64,000 nt of DNA, taken from Ornithodoros turicata (lineage: Eukaryota > Arthropoda > Arachnida > Ixodida > Argasidae). The stretch's first letter is position 1, and every line of letters starts with the position of its first letter. The position numbers and the translations under genes were made by a program. Below the pieces are notes generated by a model. It saw only the letters and a program-made list of their open reading frames with translations. It made no database searches and was not told where the DNA came from. Of the stretch, positions 8,885-18,779 are shown piece after piece. The DNA lies in assembly GCF_037126465.1 (NCBI RefSeq), contig NC_088201.1, positions 190,366,031 to 190,430,030 on the forward strand. The letters run 5' to 3'.

Positions 8885-10024
8885 ATGAACACTTCTCAAC
8901 CGCTGAAGGAGTGGTGTTTCCGCGTTCGAATTCCGGACGTGGCAACGGCGGACGACTTGGTCGACGCTGTCTACGATTTGGTTGGCCCCGGAAGCTTCTA
9001 CGGAATCTCCGACCATGGGGGTAATCTCTACGAAATTGGATTGTTAACGCGGTCTGCTTTGGACCGTGTCCTGGAGAGCGGCCTAACGGTTGCTGAGCAG
9101 TCGTGCTCCATCGAGTTCTACGGGCCTCGGGTGGTGACGGTGGTACTGAAGAGAGTGCCGATGTTCCTACGAGACGAAAACCTGGTACGGGCCTTAAACA
9201 AATACGGCAAGGTCCTGAAGCTTGACGATGTCACTTTTGACGACCGAAAAGGCCGCGGTGTGCTCCGCACAGGAAACAAGAAAGCCAAGATGGAAATGGG
9301 TGAGAAGACTCCTGTCCCGAACTTTATTCGCGTGATGGATGCTCTCATCCAGTGCGAGTACCCAGGGGTGAAGCGAGTTTGTCGTCGCTGCAAACGGGAA
9401 GGCCACTTCAGGTCGTCTTGCAAGGTTCCTTTTTGTGAGCGGTGCTCCACATTCGGGCATCTCGTGGAAGACTGCGGATCGCGCTGCAGCAAGTGCCGGA
9501 CCAAGCATGCAGCAGGTGCATGCCCAGGAAAGTTCTCATACGCGAGCATTGCCAGCTCCCAGTTCCCGACACTCCCGCCTGCACAGAGACAGGTGGAATT
9601 GGAGAAGACTGCACAGGTCCCGAGCGTACATACGGCGCCGCAGGAACCAGTTCGTGAGGAGGTGCCAGCACCACTTCACGAGGAACTGCAGAACTCATCT
9701 TCGAATAGCACTGCTGTTCCCGCTGCAACAGTTGAGGGGGAGACGACGTCTCCTAACGTAGTGTCCCGGTCCGGGTCCCAAGAGTCCGACGGCTACAGTG
9801 CGTCGACTGTGGTTGACGCAAGCTTCGACTACAGGACGGCTCCGACGCCGACAGCCTTCAGCGAGGAGGACGTTGAGATGCATGACGGCGTGGCCTTCAG
9901 GACCGGCGGCTTGCACTCCAGCACCGAGGATATGGACGCCGCAACGGCGCAACGCAAGAAACGTCAGAAAGTCACCGAACCAAGCATGAAGGAGTTGTTC
10001 GGCAGCGAGTCGGACAGTTCGTAA
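8885..10024 (+). CDS. E2 ORF1: zinc-knuckle RNA-binding protein
   Basis: 379 aa, identical in amino-acid sequence to E1 ORF1: the same three knuckles, RKKRQK patch and ELFGSESDSS end. The start ATG follows GCCGACAAC, as in E1. Complete preservation of both reading frames fits a very recent duplication. Confidence 0.88.
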   Translation: MNTSQPLKEWCFRVRIPDVATADDLVDAVYDLVGPGSFYGISDHGGNLYEIGLLTRSALDRVLESGLTVAEQSCSIEFYGPRVVTVVLKRVPMFLRDENLVRALNKYGKVLKLDDVTFDDRKGRGVLRTGNKKAKMEMGEKTPVPNFIRVMDALIQCEYPGVKRVCRRCKREGHFRSSCKVPFCERCSTFGHLVEDCGSRCSKCRTKHAAGACPGKFSYASIASSQFPTLPPAQRQVELEKTAQVPSVHTAPQEPVREEVPAPLHEELQNSSSNSTAVPAATVEGETTSPNVVSRSGSQESDGYSASTVVDASFDYRTAPTPTAFSEEDVEMHDGVAFRTGGLHSSTEDMDAATAQRKKRQKVTEPSMKELFGSESDSS

Positions 10025-10050
10025 GCCTGCTTCCAAATTCATTGTCTATA

Positions 10051-13000
10051 ATGAACTCTGTTTGTAATCTTGCGTTAGCTATTTCTCTAATCTTACTCAT
10101 GCGTGTTAAGATTGCCAGTCTAAATGTTAACGGTATGCGCAGCGTGGAAAAACAAGCAGATGTTGTAAGCTTTGGAAAACGTTTGGGCACGGACATACTT
10201 TTGCTCCAAGAAACGCACTTTTGTTCTGTGAAAGACGTTGTGCAGTTCAGGAGAAGATTTAATCTAGCTGTGTATGCCAGTTTGGGCGCTGTGAACACGT
10301 GCGGCGTTGCAGTGATTGTGTATAACCGCGCCCTGTTGAATCGCTTCTTTTGTACGTATGACGCTGAAGGTAGAATTATGTGTTTTGATTTTTTCCTTGG
10401 AGATACCAAGTACAGAATTGTTAACGTGTACGCCCCCGCTCATGCTAGTCAGACAAACAGTTTCTTTCGTTCTTTGGACACAAGTTTGTTGGTCAACGGT
10501 ACTGTTCTACTGGCAGGAGATTTTAATTGCGTCGAAAATTCGCTGGTGGATGTTATAGGCCGCGGCCAGGGACGATCCGTATGGAATGCCCGCGAGTTAT
10601 CTCGTCTCGTGCAAGAATTTGATATGATAGATGCTTGGCGTGCAATCCATGGCCCGCAACTTCTGGGAATAACGTGGCAACGCGGAAGATCTGGCTCCCG
10701 TCTGGATCGTTTCTATGTTCCTCGCCGTGTGCGAGATAAGATTGCTACCTGCGATCACCACATCATTCCCTCTACAGCGGCATACACCTTCGACCATGCT
10801 TTCGTCTCCCTGGTGCTTGACCTTGAACATCCACCAGTTCTGCACCGCCCATCTTGGCGACTAGATAAAACGTTGCTCAAGGATGCTGAGGTAATCGGTG
10901 CAGTAGAAGCGTTGTTGGATGTATCTATATCTCCATCTTTGCGTTTGTGGCAACAGCGTAAACAGCAGTTGCGTGCCCTTTTCATTACGTATGGGAAGCG
11001 TCGGTCGCGAGAGCGAACGAAAGCGTTCAATCGCTTATGCGATAAGATACGTGTTGTGCGAAGAGGTGTTCTCACTGCTAACACGCGCGAGTATTTGGAC
11101 AGCCTGATAGCGCGGCGTGACCTGCTTTTGAGGTCCAGCACAAGTACAGCTCAAATGGAAAGGGCACGCGGCCGGTCTGTGTCCGGTGTGGAGATGTACC
11201 GCTACATTCGTGAGAGTAAACAACGCGACCATACTTTTGTTACGTCATGCACATTGCCGGACGGTACTGCGACCACTGATCCGGGTAGGGTCTTCGACAG
11301 GTTTCACAGCTTTTATGCACGTGACCTTTCTGAAGGCCGACAAGAGTGTGATGTTAATGATGCCTTTTTTGACGTCTTGCCAAAGCTAAGCGATGTGGAT
11401 CAAGACATACTTCGCTCACCCATAACGCTCGAAGAGCTAGACGAAGCTCTGGGTCAGATGCGTCGCGGTACTGCACCGGGACCGGATGGCTTGCCGGTTG
11501 AATTTTATCGTGCGTTTTGGAGTGTGCTGAAGCCTTACCTACATGCAGTGTTTACTTCAATTATGAGTCTCGTAAGAATTCCTACGTATTTTAGTTTTGG
11601 CCGAGTAATTCTCGTGCCGAAAGCCAATTCAGATTTGTCGGACCCAGGTTCCTGGCGTCCAATTACGCTGATGAACAGTGATTATAAGTTGTTTATGTCG
11701 CTCTTAAATCGCCGACTTCGGCTTGTTTCTGAGAGTATTGTGCATGAGGCACAAGTGTGTGCCATTCCAGGACGAGGAATGTATGGCGCTCTGTCTGGCT
11801 TTAGGGATTTGTTGTATTTTTCTAACATGAACAATGTAAATGGTTGCGTCTTATCGCTTGATCAGAGGAAGGCCTTTGACAGGGTGCTGCATTCCTTCCT
11901 GTTTTGTGTCTTGCGCAGGTACGGTTTTCCTGCTGAGTTCGTGTCTGTTGTTCGGAACATTTATGCATCGCATTCGAGTACCCTTGTTTTTAATGGACGT
12001 GAGAGTCACCCTTTTAAAGTTGGTTGCGGGGTTCGACAGGGTTGTCCCATGTCACCGACACTCTTTGTTTTGACCCTAGACGTGTTTCTGCGTCATGTCA
12101 TTGTTCACCCGCGAATTAGAGGCCTTCCGTTGCCGGGAAACGCATCCATCAAAGCGTCCGCTTATGCGGATGATGTGACGCTGTTTCTGAGAGACGAAGA
12201 TTCAATCCGCTACGTCTGCGAGGTGTTCGAACGTTTCTCTGCTCTGTCCGGAGCGGCGTTGAATGAGTCCAAGAGTAAAGTCATGACGCTTGGGTCCCTC
12301 ACCTTATCGCCTGCAGTGCCGTTTTTGATATGCACCTCTCTTCGAGTCTTGGGCATCTCCTTTGACAAACACGGAATACCCGTTTCAAACTGGGACGCTG
12401 TGGTTTTTGCTATGAAGGGAAAAGTTGCATCAGCCGAGTCGTTTGAATTCACATTTGCGGAGCGCAGCTATTTCATTCGTTCCATTTTGTGTGCTCGAGC
12501 CTGGCATTTGGGCCAGATATTTCCTCCGCCGCAGAGAGTAATCACGCAGATTGACAACATTTTCTTTTCATTCTTCTGGTCGGGTAAACCACCCATGATC
12601 AACCGCTCCACATTGCGCCTCCCTGTCTCCACCGGCGGATGGAGCATCCCTAACGTGTCAGTCGTTTGCCAGGTCCTCGCTCTGAGGCTTCTCTTACGAG
12701 TTCTGCGAGATGTTCAGTCTCCAGCCCATGTACTAGCAGTTTACTTAACGTCCCTGCACAGTCGGTTCTTACCAGATCTCCCCGAGTTGAGGAACAGCGT
12801 CCGAGCTGAACAGCCGCACCAGCTTCACGGCTCTCTAGTAGCCGTCCACCAACATTTCCGAGAGCTGTGCCCAGATAGGGATGTCCTTGGCGTCCCAGCA
12901 GTCCGCATTTCTGAACGTCTGGCCCTAGAAGAGGACGAGTCCCGTACACGCCTTCGGAGTTTACGTCTACCTTTTCGGCGAAGGATGTTCAATGACCTAC

Positions 13001-13497
13001 CTCGTGTTTCTCAAAACTTCATGTGGCAGGCCTGGTGGGATGTTTTGCCCACCTTGGACCGACTTCAGCGCTTTGGCATACGCAGCAATGCCTCTTGCAT
13101 CTTTTGTGGTCAGGTTGAGACGCTGCAGCACGCTCTGTACCAGTGCCGTAGTTCTGCGGCTTTCTGGTGGAGAGTGGCGCGCAGTCTTCGTTTGAGGTGT
13201 CCCTTGAGGTGGCAGGAACTGCGTTCCACTCCATCGTCAGCCATGCAACGACTGCGGAAGCTCTGCTCTGTGGTAGGCTTCCATGTTCTCTTTAAAGCTC
13301 GCAGCAATGCGATGTTTAAGCACAGGCGGTGCCTGCCAGTTGTCGCCATGGTCGGCTCTTTGCGTTGTGAGGTGCGGAAGTTCTTGGCCGAGGAGCTGCA
13401 CCAGATGGGGCTCCAAGTCTTTACGGACACCTGGGTTTCCGAGAATGTTTTTACTGTACAAAAATCCTTGATCTTCTTTGTTTCTCAGTACCGGTAA
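10051..13497 (+). CDS. E2 ORF2: endonuclease/reverse transcriptase
   Basis: 1,148 aa, differing from E1 ORF2 by one residue: ETHFC replaces ETHFY just after the catalytic Glu of the endonuclease QETH motif. All RT motifs (RKAFDRV, GVRQGCPMSP, YADD) and the C-terminal CCHC are intact. E3, like E1, has Tyr here (E4 and E5 have Trp and Phe), so Tyr is probably ancestral in this family. Cys does not obviously abolish activity, but it sits next to the active site. The alternative start MRVK is at 10099. Confidence 0.92.
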   Translation: MNSVCNLALAISLILLMRVKIASLNVNGMRSVEKQADVVSFGKRLGTDILLLQETHFCSVKDVVQFRRRFNLAVYASLGAVNTCGVAVIVYNRALLNRFFCTYDAEGRIMCFDFFLGDTKYRIVNVYAPAHASQTNSFFRSLDTSLLVNGTVLLAGDFNCVENSLVDVIGRGQGRSVWNARELSRLVQEFDMIDAWRAIHGPQLLGITWQRGRSGSRLDRFYVPRRVRDKIATCDHHIIPSTAAYTFDHAFVSLVLDLEHPPVLHRPSWRLDKTLLKDAEVIGAVEALLDVSISPSLRLWQQRKQQLRALFITYGKRRSRERTKAFNRLCDKIRVVRRGVLTANTREYLDSLIARRDLLLRSSTSTAQMERARGRSVSGVEMYRYIRESKQRDHTFVTSCTLPDGTATTDPGRVFDRFHSFYARDLSEGRQECDVNDAFFDVLPKLSDVDQDILRSPITLEELDEALGQMRRGTAPGPDGLPVEFYRAFWSVLKPYLHAVFTSIMSLVRIPTYFSFGRVILVPKANSDLSDPGSWRPITLMNSDYKLFMSLLNRRLRLVSESIVHEAQVCAIPGRGMYGALSGFRDLLYFSNMNNVNGCVLSLDQRKAFDRVLHSFLFCVLRRYGFPAEFVSVVRNIYASHSSTLVFNGRESHPFKVGCGVRQGCPMSPTLFVLTLDVFLRHVIVHPRIRGLPLPGNASIKASAYADDVTLFLRDEDSIRYVCEVFERFSALSGAALNESKSKVMTLGSLTLSPAVPFLICTSLRVLGISFDKHGIPVSNWDAVVFAMKGKVASAESFEFTFAERSYFIRSILCARAWHLGQIFPPPQRVITQIDNIFFSFFWSGKPPMINRSTLRLPVSTGGWSIPNVSVVCQVLALRLLLRVLRDVQSPAHVLAVYLTSLHSRFLPDLPELRNSVRAEQPHQLHGSLVAVHQHFRELCPDRDVLGVPAVRISERLALEEDESRTRLRSLRLPFRRRMFNDLPRVSQNFMWQAWWDVLPTLDRLQRFGIRSNASCIFCGQVETLQHALYQCRSSAAFWWRVARSLRLRCPLRWQELRSTPSSAMQRLRKLCSVVGFHVLFKARSNAMFKHRRCLPVVAMVGSLRCEVRKFLAEELHQMGLQVFTDTWVSENVFTVQKSLIFFVSQYR

Positions 13498-13651
13498 GAC
13501 CAATTAACACTACAATGCGCATTTGAGTTCCTATTGATGTATATAAGTTGTAAATAGGTTGTTGTTGTATCGCTCCTCGGAGCAAGTTGAGCATCATTGT
13601 TGTGTCTTGTGCTTGCATATGTCGTCATTGTAAATATCATCGTGCTTGCGA

Positions 13652-13657
13652 AATAAA
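13652..13657 (+). promoter_or_regulatory. E2 polyadenylation signal AATAAA
   Basis: Same placement as in E1, 3 nt before the U5 junction. Confidence 0.6.
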
Positions 13658-13660
13658 TTT

Positions 13661-13754
13661 TCTTTCGCCTTTTACTAAAGATCACCGTGGAGGGGGACAG
13701 CACAATGAGCTTCTAGACAATTTTTGATAGGCCTAACCCGTTTGGGGAAGGCTA
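13661..13754 (+). pseudogene. 5'-truncated U5 snRNA (nt 34-127) after E2
   Basis: Duplicate of the fragment at 5956-6049. Confidence 0.88.
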
Positions 13755-14044
13755 CATCATTCAATTCAAAGAGAAAACATGCGTCCAGGTCGGACGTGTC
13801 CTGACCGGCCACACCCCCAGCCCAAAACAGATAAAAGAAATAGAGGAAAAGAAAGAAAACAAAATTTAAAAAATTCAAAGAGAAAACATGCGTCCAGGTC
13901 GGACGTGTCCTGACCGGCCACACCCGGACCCCCAAAACAAGTCAAACAAATAAAGGAAAAGAAAGAGAGAGAGACGGGACTCCACCACTTTGCGTCTCAT
14001 ATGTTTTAAATAGGGCATCGACGAACGTGGAAAATTCAGGACAT

Positions 14045-14171
14045 ATGCTCTGGTCTCCCTTCAAATCGGCGTATTGATCTTTCGCCTTTTACTAAAGATC
14101 ACCGTGGAGGGGGACAGCACAATGAGCTTCTAGACAATTTTTGATAGGCCTAACCCGTTTGGGGAAGGCTA
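14045..14171 (+). ncRNA. U5 snRNA copy 9 (nt 24 C>G)
   Basis: Counterpart of copy 3 in the 7,705-bp duplication; the same three unit markers. Confidence 0.9.
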
Positions 14172-14461
14172 CATCATTCAATTCAAAGAGAAAACATGCG
14201 TCCAGGTCGGACGTGTCCTGAGCGGCCACACCCCCAGCCCAAAACAGATAAAAGAAATAGAGGAAAAGAAAGAAAACAAAATTTAAAAAATTCAAAGAGA
14301 AAACATGCGTCCAGGTTGGACGTGTCCTGACCGGCCACACCCGGACCCCCAAAACAAGTCAAACAAATAAAGGAAAAGAAAGAGAGAGAGACGGGACTCC
14401 ACCACTTTGCGTCTCATATGTTTTAAATAGGGCATCGACGAACGTGGAAAATTCAGGACAT

Positions 14462-14588
14462 ATGCTCTGGTCTCCCTTCAAATCCGCGTATTGATCTTTC
14501 GCCTTTTACTAAAGATCACCGTGGAGGGGGACAGCACAATGAGCTTCTAGACAATTTTTGATAGGCCTAACCCGTTTGGGGAAGGCTA
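14462..14588 (+). ncRNA. U5 snRNA copy 10
   Basis: U5 as reference; its spacer has a private A>C change (AAAGACAACAAA) near 14691. Confidence 0.9.
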
Positions 14589-14878
14589 CATCATTCAATT
14601 CAAAGAGAAAACATGCGTCCAGGTCGGACGTGTCCTGACCGGCCACACCCCCAGCCCAAAACAGATAAAAGAAATAGAGGAAAAGAAAGACAACAAAATT
14701 TAAAAAATTCAAAGAGAAAACATGCGTCCAGGTCGGACGTGTCCTGACCGGCCACACCCGGACCCCCAAAACAAGTCAAACAAATAAAGGAAAAGAAAGA
14801 GAGAGAGACGGGACTCCACCACTTTGCGTCTCATATGTTTTAAATAGGGCATCGACGAACGTGGAAAATTCAGGACAT

Positions 14879-15005
14879 ATGCTCTGGTCTCCCTTCAAAT
14901 CCGCGTATTGATCTTTCGCCTTTTACTAAAGATCACCGTGGAGGGGGACAGCACAATGAGCTTCTAGACAATTTTTGATAGGCCTAACCCGTTTGGGGAA
15001 GGCTA
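14879..15005 (+). ncRNA. U5 snRNA copy 11
   Basis: Standard 417-bp A unit; lacks the markers of copy 5, so the E1/E2 duplication probably ends before here. Confidence 0.9.
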
Positions 15006-15295
15006 CATCATTCAATTCAAAGAGAAAACATGCGTCCAGGTCGGACGTGTCCTGACCGGCCACACCCCCAGCCCAAAACAGATAAAAGAAATAGAGGAAA
15101 AGAAAGAAAACAAAATTTAAAAAATTCAAAGAGAAAACATGCGTCCAGGTCGGACGTGTCCTGACCGGCCACACCCGGACCCCCAAAACAAGTCAAACAA
15201 ATAAAGGAAAAGAAAGAGAGAGAGACGGGACTCCACCACTTTGCGTCTCATATGTTTTAAATAGGGCATCGACGAACGTGGAAAATTCAGGACAT

Positions 15296-15422
15296 ATGCT
15301 CTGGTCTCCCTTCAAATCCGCGTATTGATCTTTCGCCTTTTACTAAAGATCACCGTGGAGGGGGACAGCACAATGAGCTTCTAGACAATTTTTGATAGGC
15401 CTAACCCGTTTGGGGAAGGCTA
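15296..15422 (+). ncRNA. U5 snRNA copy 12
   Basis: Standard 417-bp A unit. Confidence 0.9.
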
Positions 15423-15712
15423 CATCATTCAATTCAAAGAGAAAACATGCGTCCAGGTCGGACGTGTCCTGACCGGCCACACCCCCAGCCCAAAACAGAT
15501 AAAAGAAATAGAGGAAAAGAAAGAAAACAAAATTTAAAAAATTCAAAGAGAAAACATGCGTCCAGGTCGGACGTGTCCTGACCGGCCACACCCGGACCCC
15601 CAAAACAAGTCAAACAAATAAAGGAAAAGAAAGAGAGAGAGACGGGACTCCACCACTTTGCGTCTCATATGTTTTAAATAGGGCATCGACGAACGTGGAA
15701 AATTCAGGACAT

Positions 15713-15839
15713 ATGCTCTGGTCTCCCTTCAAATCCGCGTATTGATCTTTCGCCTTTTACTAAAGATCACCGTGGAGGGGGACAGCACAATGAGCTTCTA
15801 GACAATTTTTGATAGGCCTAACCCGTTTGGGGAAGGCTA
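15713..15839 (+). ncRNA. U5 snRNA copy 13
   Basis: Standard 417-bp A unit. Confidence 0.9.
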
Positions 15840-16129
15840 CATCATTCAATTCAAAGAGAAAACATGCGTCCAGGTCGGACGTGTCCTGACCGGCCACACC
15901 CCCAGCCCAAAACAGATAAAAGAAATAGAGGAAAAGAAAGAAAACAAAATTTAAAAAATTCAAAGAGAAAACATGCGTCCAGGTCGGACGTGTCCTGACC
16001 GGCCACACCCGGACCCCCAAAACAAGTCAAACAAATAAAGGAAAAGAAAGAGAGAGAGACGGGACTCCACCACTTTGCGTCTCATATGTTTTAAATAGGG
16101 CATCGACGAACGTGGAAAATTCAGGACAT

Positions 16130-16256
16130 ATGCTCTGGTCTCCCTTCAAATCCGCGTATTGATCTTTCGCCTTTTACTAAAGATCACCGTGGAGGGGGAC
16201 AGCACAATGAGCTTCTAGACAATTTTTGATAGGCCTAACCCGTTTGGGGAAGGCTA
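16130..16256 (+). ncRNA. U5 snRNA copy 14
   Basis: U5 as reference; spacer with the TTTTAAAAATT variant. Confidence 0.9.
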
Positions 16257-16546
16257 CATCATTCAATTCAAAGAGAAAACATGCGTCCAGGTCGGACGTG
16301 TCCTGACCGGCCACACCCCCAGCCCAAAACAGATAAAAGAAATAGAGGAAAAGAAAGAAAACAAAATTTTAAAAATTCAAAGAGAAAACATGCGTCCAGG
16401 TCGGACGTGTCCTGACCGGCCACACCCGGACCCCCAAAACAAGTCAAACAAATAAAGGAAAAGAAAGAGAGAGAGACGGGACTCCACCACTTTGCGTCTC
16501 ATATGTTTTAAATAGGGCATCGACGAACGTGGAAAATTCAGGACAT

Positions 16547-16673
16547 ATGCTCTGGTCTCCCTTCAAATCCGCGTATTGATCTTTCGCCTTTTACTAAAGA
16601 TCACCGTGGAGGGGGACAGCACAATGAGCTTCTAGACAATTTTTGATAGGCCTAACCCGTTTGGGGAAGGCTA
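16547..16673 (+). ncRNA. U5 snRNA copy 15
   Basis: Standard 417-bp A unit. Confidence 0.9.
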
Positions 16674-16963
16674 CATCATTCAATTCAAAGAGAAAACATG
16701 CGTCCAGGTCGGACGTGTCCTGACCGGCCACACCCCCAGCCCAAAACAGATAAAAGAAATAGAGGAAAAGAAAGAAAACAAAATTTAAAAAATTCAAAGA
16801 GAAAACATGCGTCCAGGTCGGACGTGTCCTGACCGGCCACACCCGGACCCCCAAAACAAGTCAAACAAATAAAGGAAAAGAAAGAGAGAGAGACGGGACT
16901 CCACCACTTTGCGTCTCATATGTTTTAAATAGGGCATCGACGAACGTGGAAAATTCAGGACAT

Positions 16964-17090
16964 ATGCTCTGGTCTCCCTTCAAATCCGCGTATTGATCTT
17001 TCGCCTTTTACTAAAGATCACCGTGGAGGGGGACAGCACAATGAGCTTCTAGACAATTTTTGATAGGCCTAACCCGTTTGGGGAAGGCTA
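16964..17090 (+). ncRNA. U5 snRNA copy 16
   Basis: Standard 417-bp A unit. Confidence 0.9.
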
Positions 17091-17380
17091 CATCATTCAA
17101 TTCAAAGAGAAAACATGCGTCCAGGTCGGACGTGTCCTGACCGGCCACACCCCCAGCCCAAAACAGATAAAAGAAATAGAGGAAAAGAAAGAAAACAAAA
17201 TTTAAAAAATTCAAAGAGAAAACATGCGTCCAGGTCGGACGTGTCCTGACCGGCCACACCCGGACCCCCAAAACAAGTCAAACAAATAAAGGAAAAGAAA
17301 GAGAGAGAGACGGGACTCCACCACTTTGCGTCTCATATGTTTTAAATAGGGCATCGACGAACGTGGAAAATTCAGGACAT

Positions 17381-17507
17381 ATGCTCTGGTCTCCCTTCAA
17401 ATCCGCGTATTGATCTTTCGCCTTTTACTAAAGATCACCGTGGAGGGGGACAGCACAATGAGCTTCTAGACAATTTTTGATAGGCCTAACCCGTTTGGGG
17501 AAGGCTA
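17381..17507 (+). ncRNA. U5 snRNA copy 17
   Basis: Standard 417-bp A unit. Confidence 0.9.
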
Positions 17508-17797
17508 CATCATTCAATTCAAAGAGAAAACATGCGTCCAGGTCGGACGTGTCCTGACCGGCCACACCCCCAGCCCAAAACAGATAAAAGAAATAGAGGA
17601 AAAGAAAGAAAACAAAATTTAAAAAATTCAAAGAGAAAACATGCGTCCAGGTCGGACGTGTCCTGACCGGCCACACCCGGACCCCCAAAACAAGTCAAAC
17701 AAATAAAGGAAAAGAAAGAGAGAGAGACGGGACTCCACCACTTTGCGTCTCATATGTTTTAAATAGGGCATCGACGAACGTGGAAAATTCAGGACAT

Positions 17798-17924
17798 ATG
17801 CTCTGGTCTCCCTTCAAATCCGCGTATTGATCTTTCGCCTTTTACTAAAGATCACCGTGGAGGGGGACAGCACAATGAGCTTCTAGACAATTTTTGATAG
17901 GCCTAACCCGTTTGGGGAAGGCTA
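17798..17924 (+). ncRNA. U5 snRNA copy 18
   Basis: Standard 417-bp A unit. Confidence 0.9.
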
Positions 17925-18214
17925 CATCATTCAATTCAAAGAGAAAACATGCGTCCAGGTCGGACGTGTCCTGACCGGCCACACCCCCAGCCCAAAACAG
18001 ATAAAAGAAATAGAGGAAAAGAAAGAAAACAAAATTTAAAAAATTCAAAGAGAAAACATGCGTCCAGGTCGGACGTGTCCTGACCGGCCACACCCGGACC
18101 CCCAAAACAAGTCAAACAAATAAAGGAAAAGAAAGAGAGAGAGACGGGACTCCACCACTTTGCGTCTCATATGTTTTAAATAGGGCATCGACGAACGTGG
18201 AAAATTCAGGACAT

Positions 18215-18341
18215 ATGCTCTGGTCTCCCTTCAAATCCGCGTATTGATCTTTCGCCTTTTACTAAAGATCACCGTGGAGGGGGACAGCACAATGAGCTTC
18301 TAGACAATTTTTGATAGGCCTAACCCGTTTGGGGAAGGCTA
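18215..18341 (+). ncRNA. U5 snRNA copy 19
   Basis: Last complete copy before E3. Confidence 0.9.
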
Positions 18342-18631
18342 CATCATTCAATTCAAAGAGAAAACATGCGTCCAGGTCGGACGTGTCCTGACCGGCCACA
18401 CCCCCAGCCCAAAACAGATAAAAGAAATAGAGGAAAAGAAAGAAAACAAAATTTAAAAAATTCAAAGAGAAAACATGCGTCCAGGTCGGACGTGTCCTGA
18501 CCGGCCACACCCGGACCCCCAAAACAAGTCAAACAAATAAAGGAAAAGAAAGAGAGAGAGACGGGACTCCACCACTTTGCGTCTCATATGTTTTAAATAG
18601 GGCATCGACGAACGTGGAAAATTCAGGACAT

Positions 18632-18649
18632 ATGCTCTGGTCTCCCTTC
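18632..18649 (+). pseudogene. 3'-truncated U5 snRNA (nt 1-18) before E3
   Basis: Only ATGCTCTGGTCTCCCTTC remains, behind an intact promoter region. Nt 19-33 are missing from both sides of E3. Confidence 0.8.
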
Positions 18650-18779
18650 GAATCTGAAGACGAAGAAGCCACGTGCAAGTGTTTCATCGCTACGGTGTAA
18701 GTTTTCTTTGTTTAACCGGTTTTGCGATTGAGTTTAGTCCTGCCAGGGTGCCGCGTATACCGCGGGGATCCTGGCCGGG

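Larger units (their letters stand above)
8626..13660 (+). mobile_element. E2: full-length U5-specific non-LTR retrotransposon, family I (duplicate of E1)
   Basis: Same length and junctions as E1, shifted by 7,705 bp. I see only two base differences in the coding regions: 2519 A versus 10224 G, giving Tyr>Cys in ORF2, and a silent change two bases before the ORF2 stop. Both flanks match those of E1, including the marked unit 6340/14045. This points to a segmental duplication of element plus array, not a second insertion. 5' motif at 8631-8643. Confidence 0.9.
13661..18649 (+). repeat. U5 array, A-type 417-bp units (E2 to E3)
   Basis: One 5'-truncated, eleven complete and one 3'-truncated U5 gene, all spaced 417 bp. 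The first units repeat those after E1, including the nt 24 variant. No other gene seen in the spacers. Confidence 0.9.
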
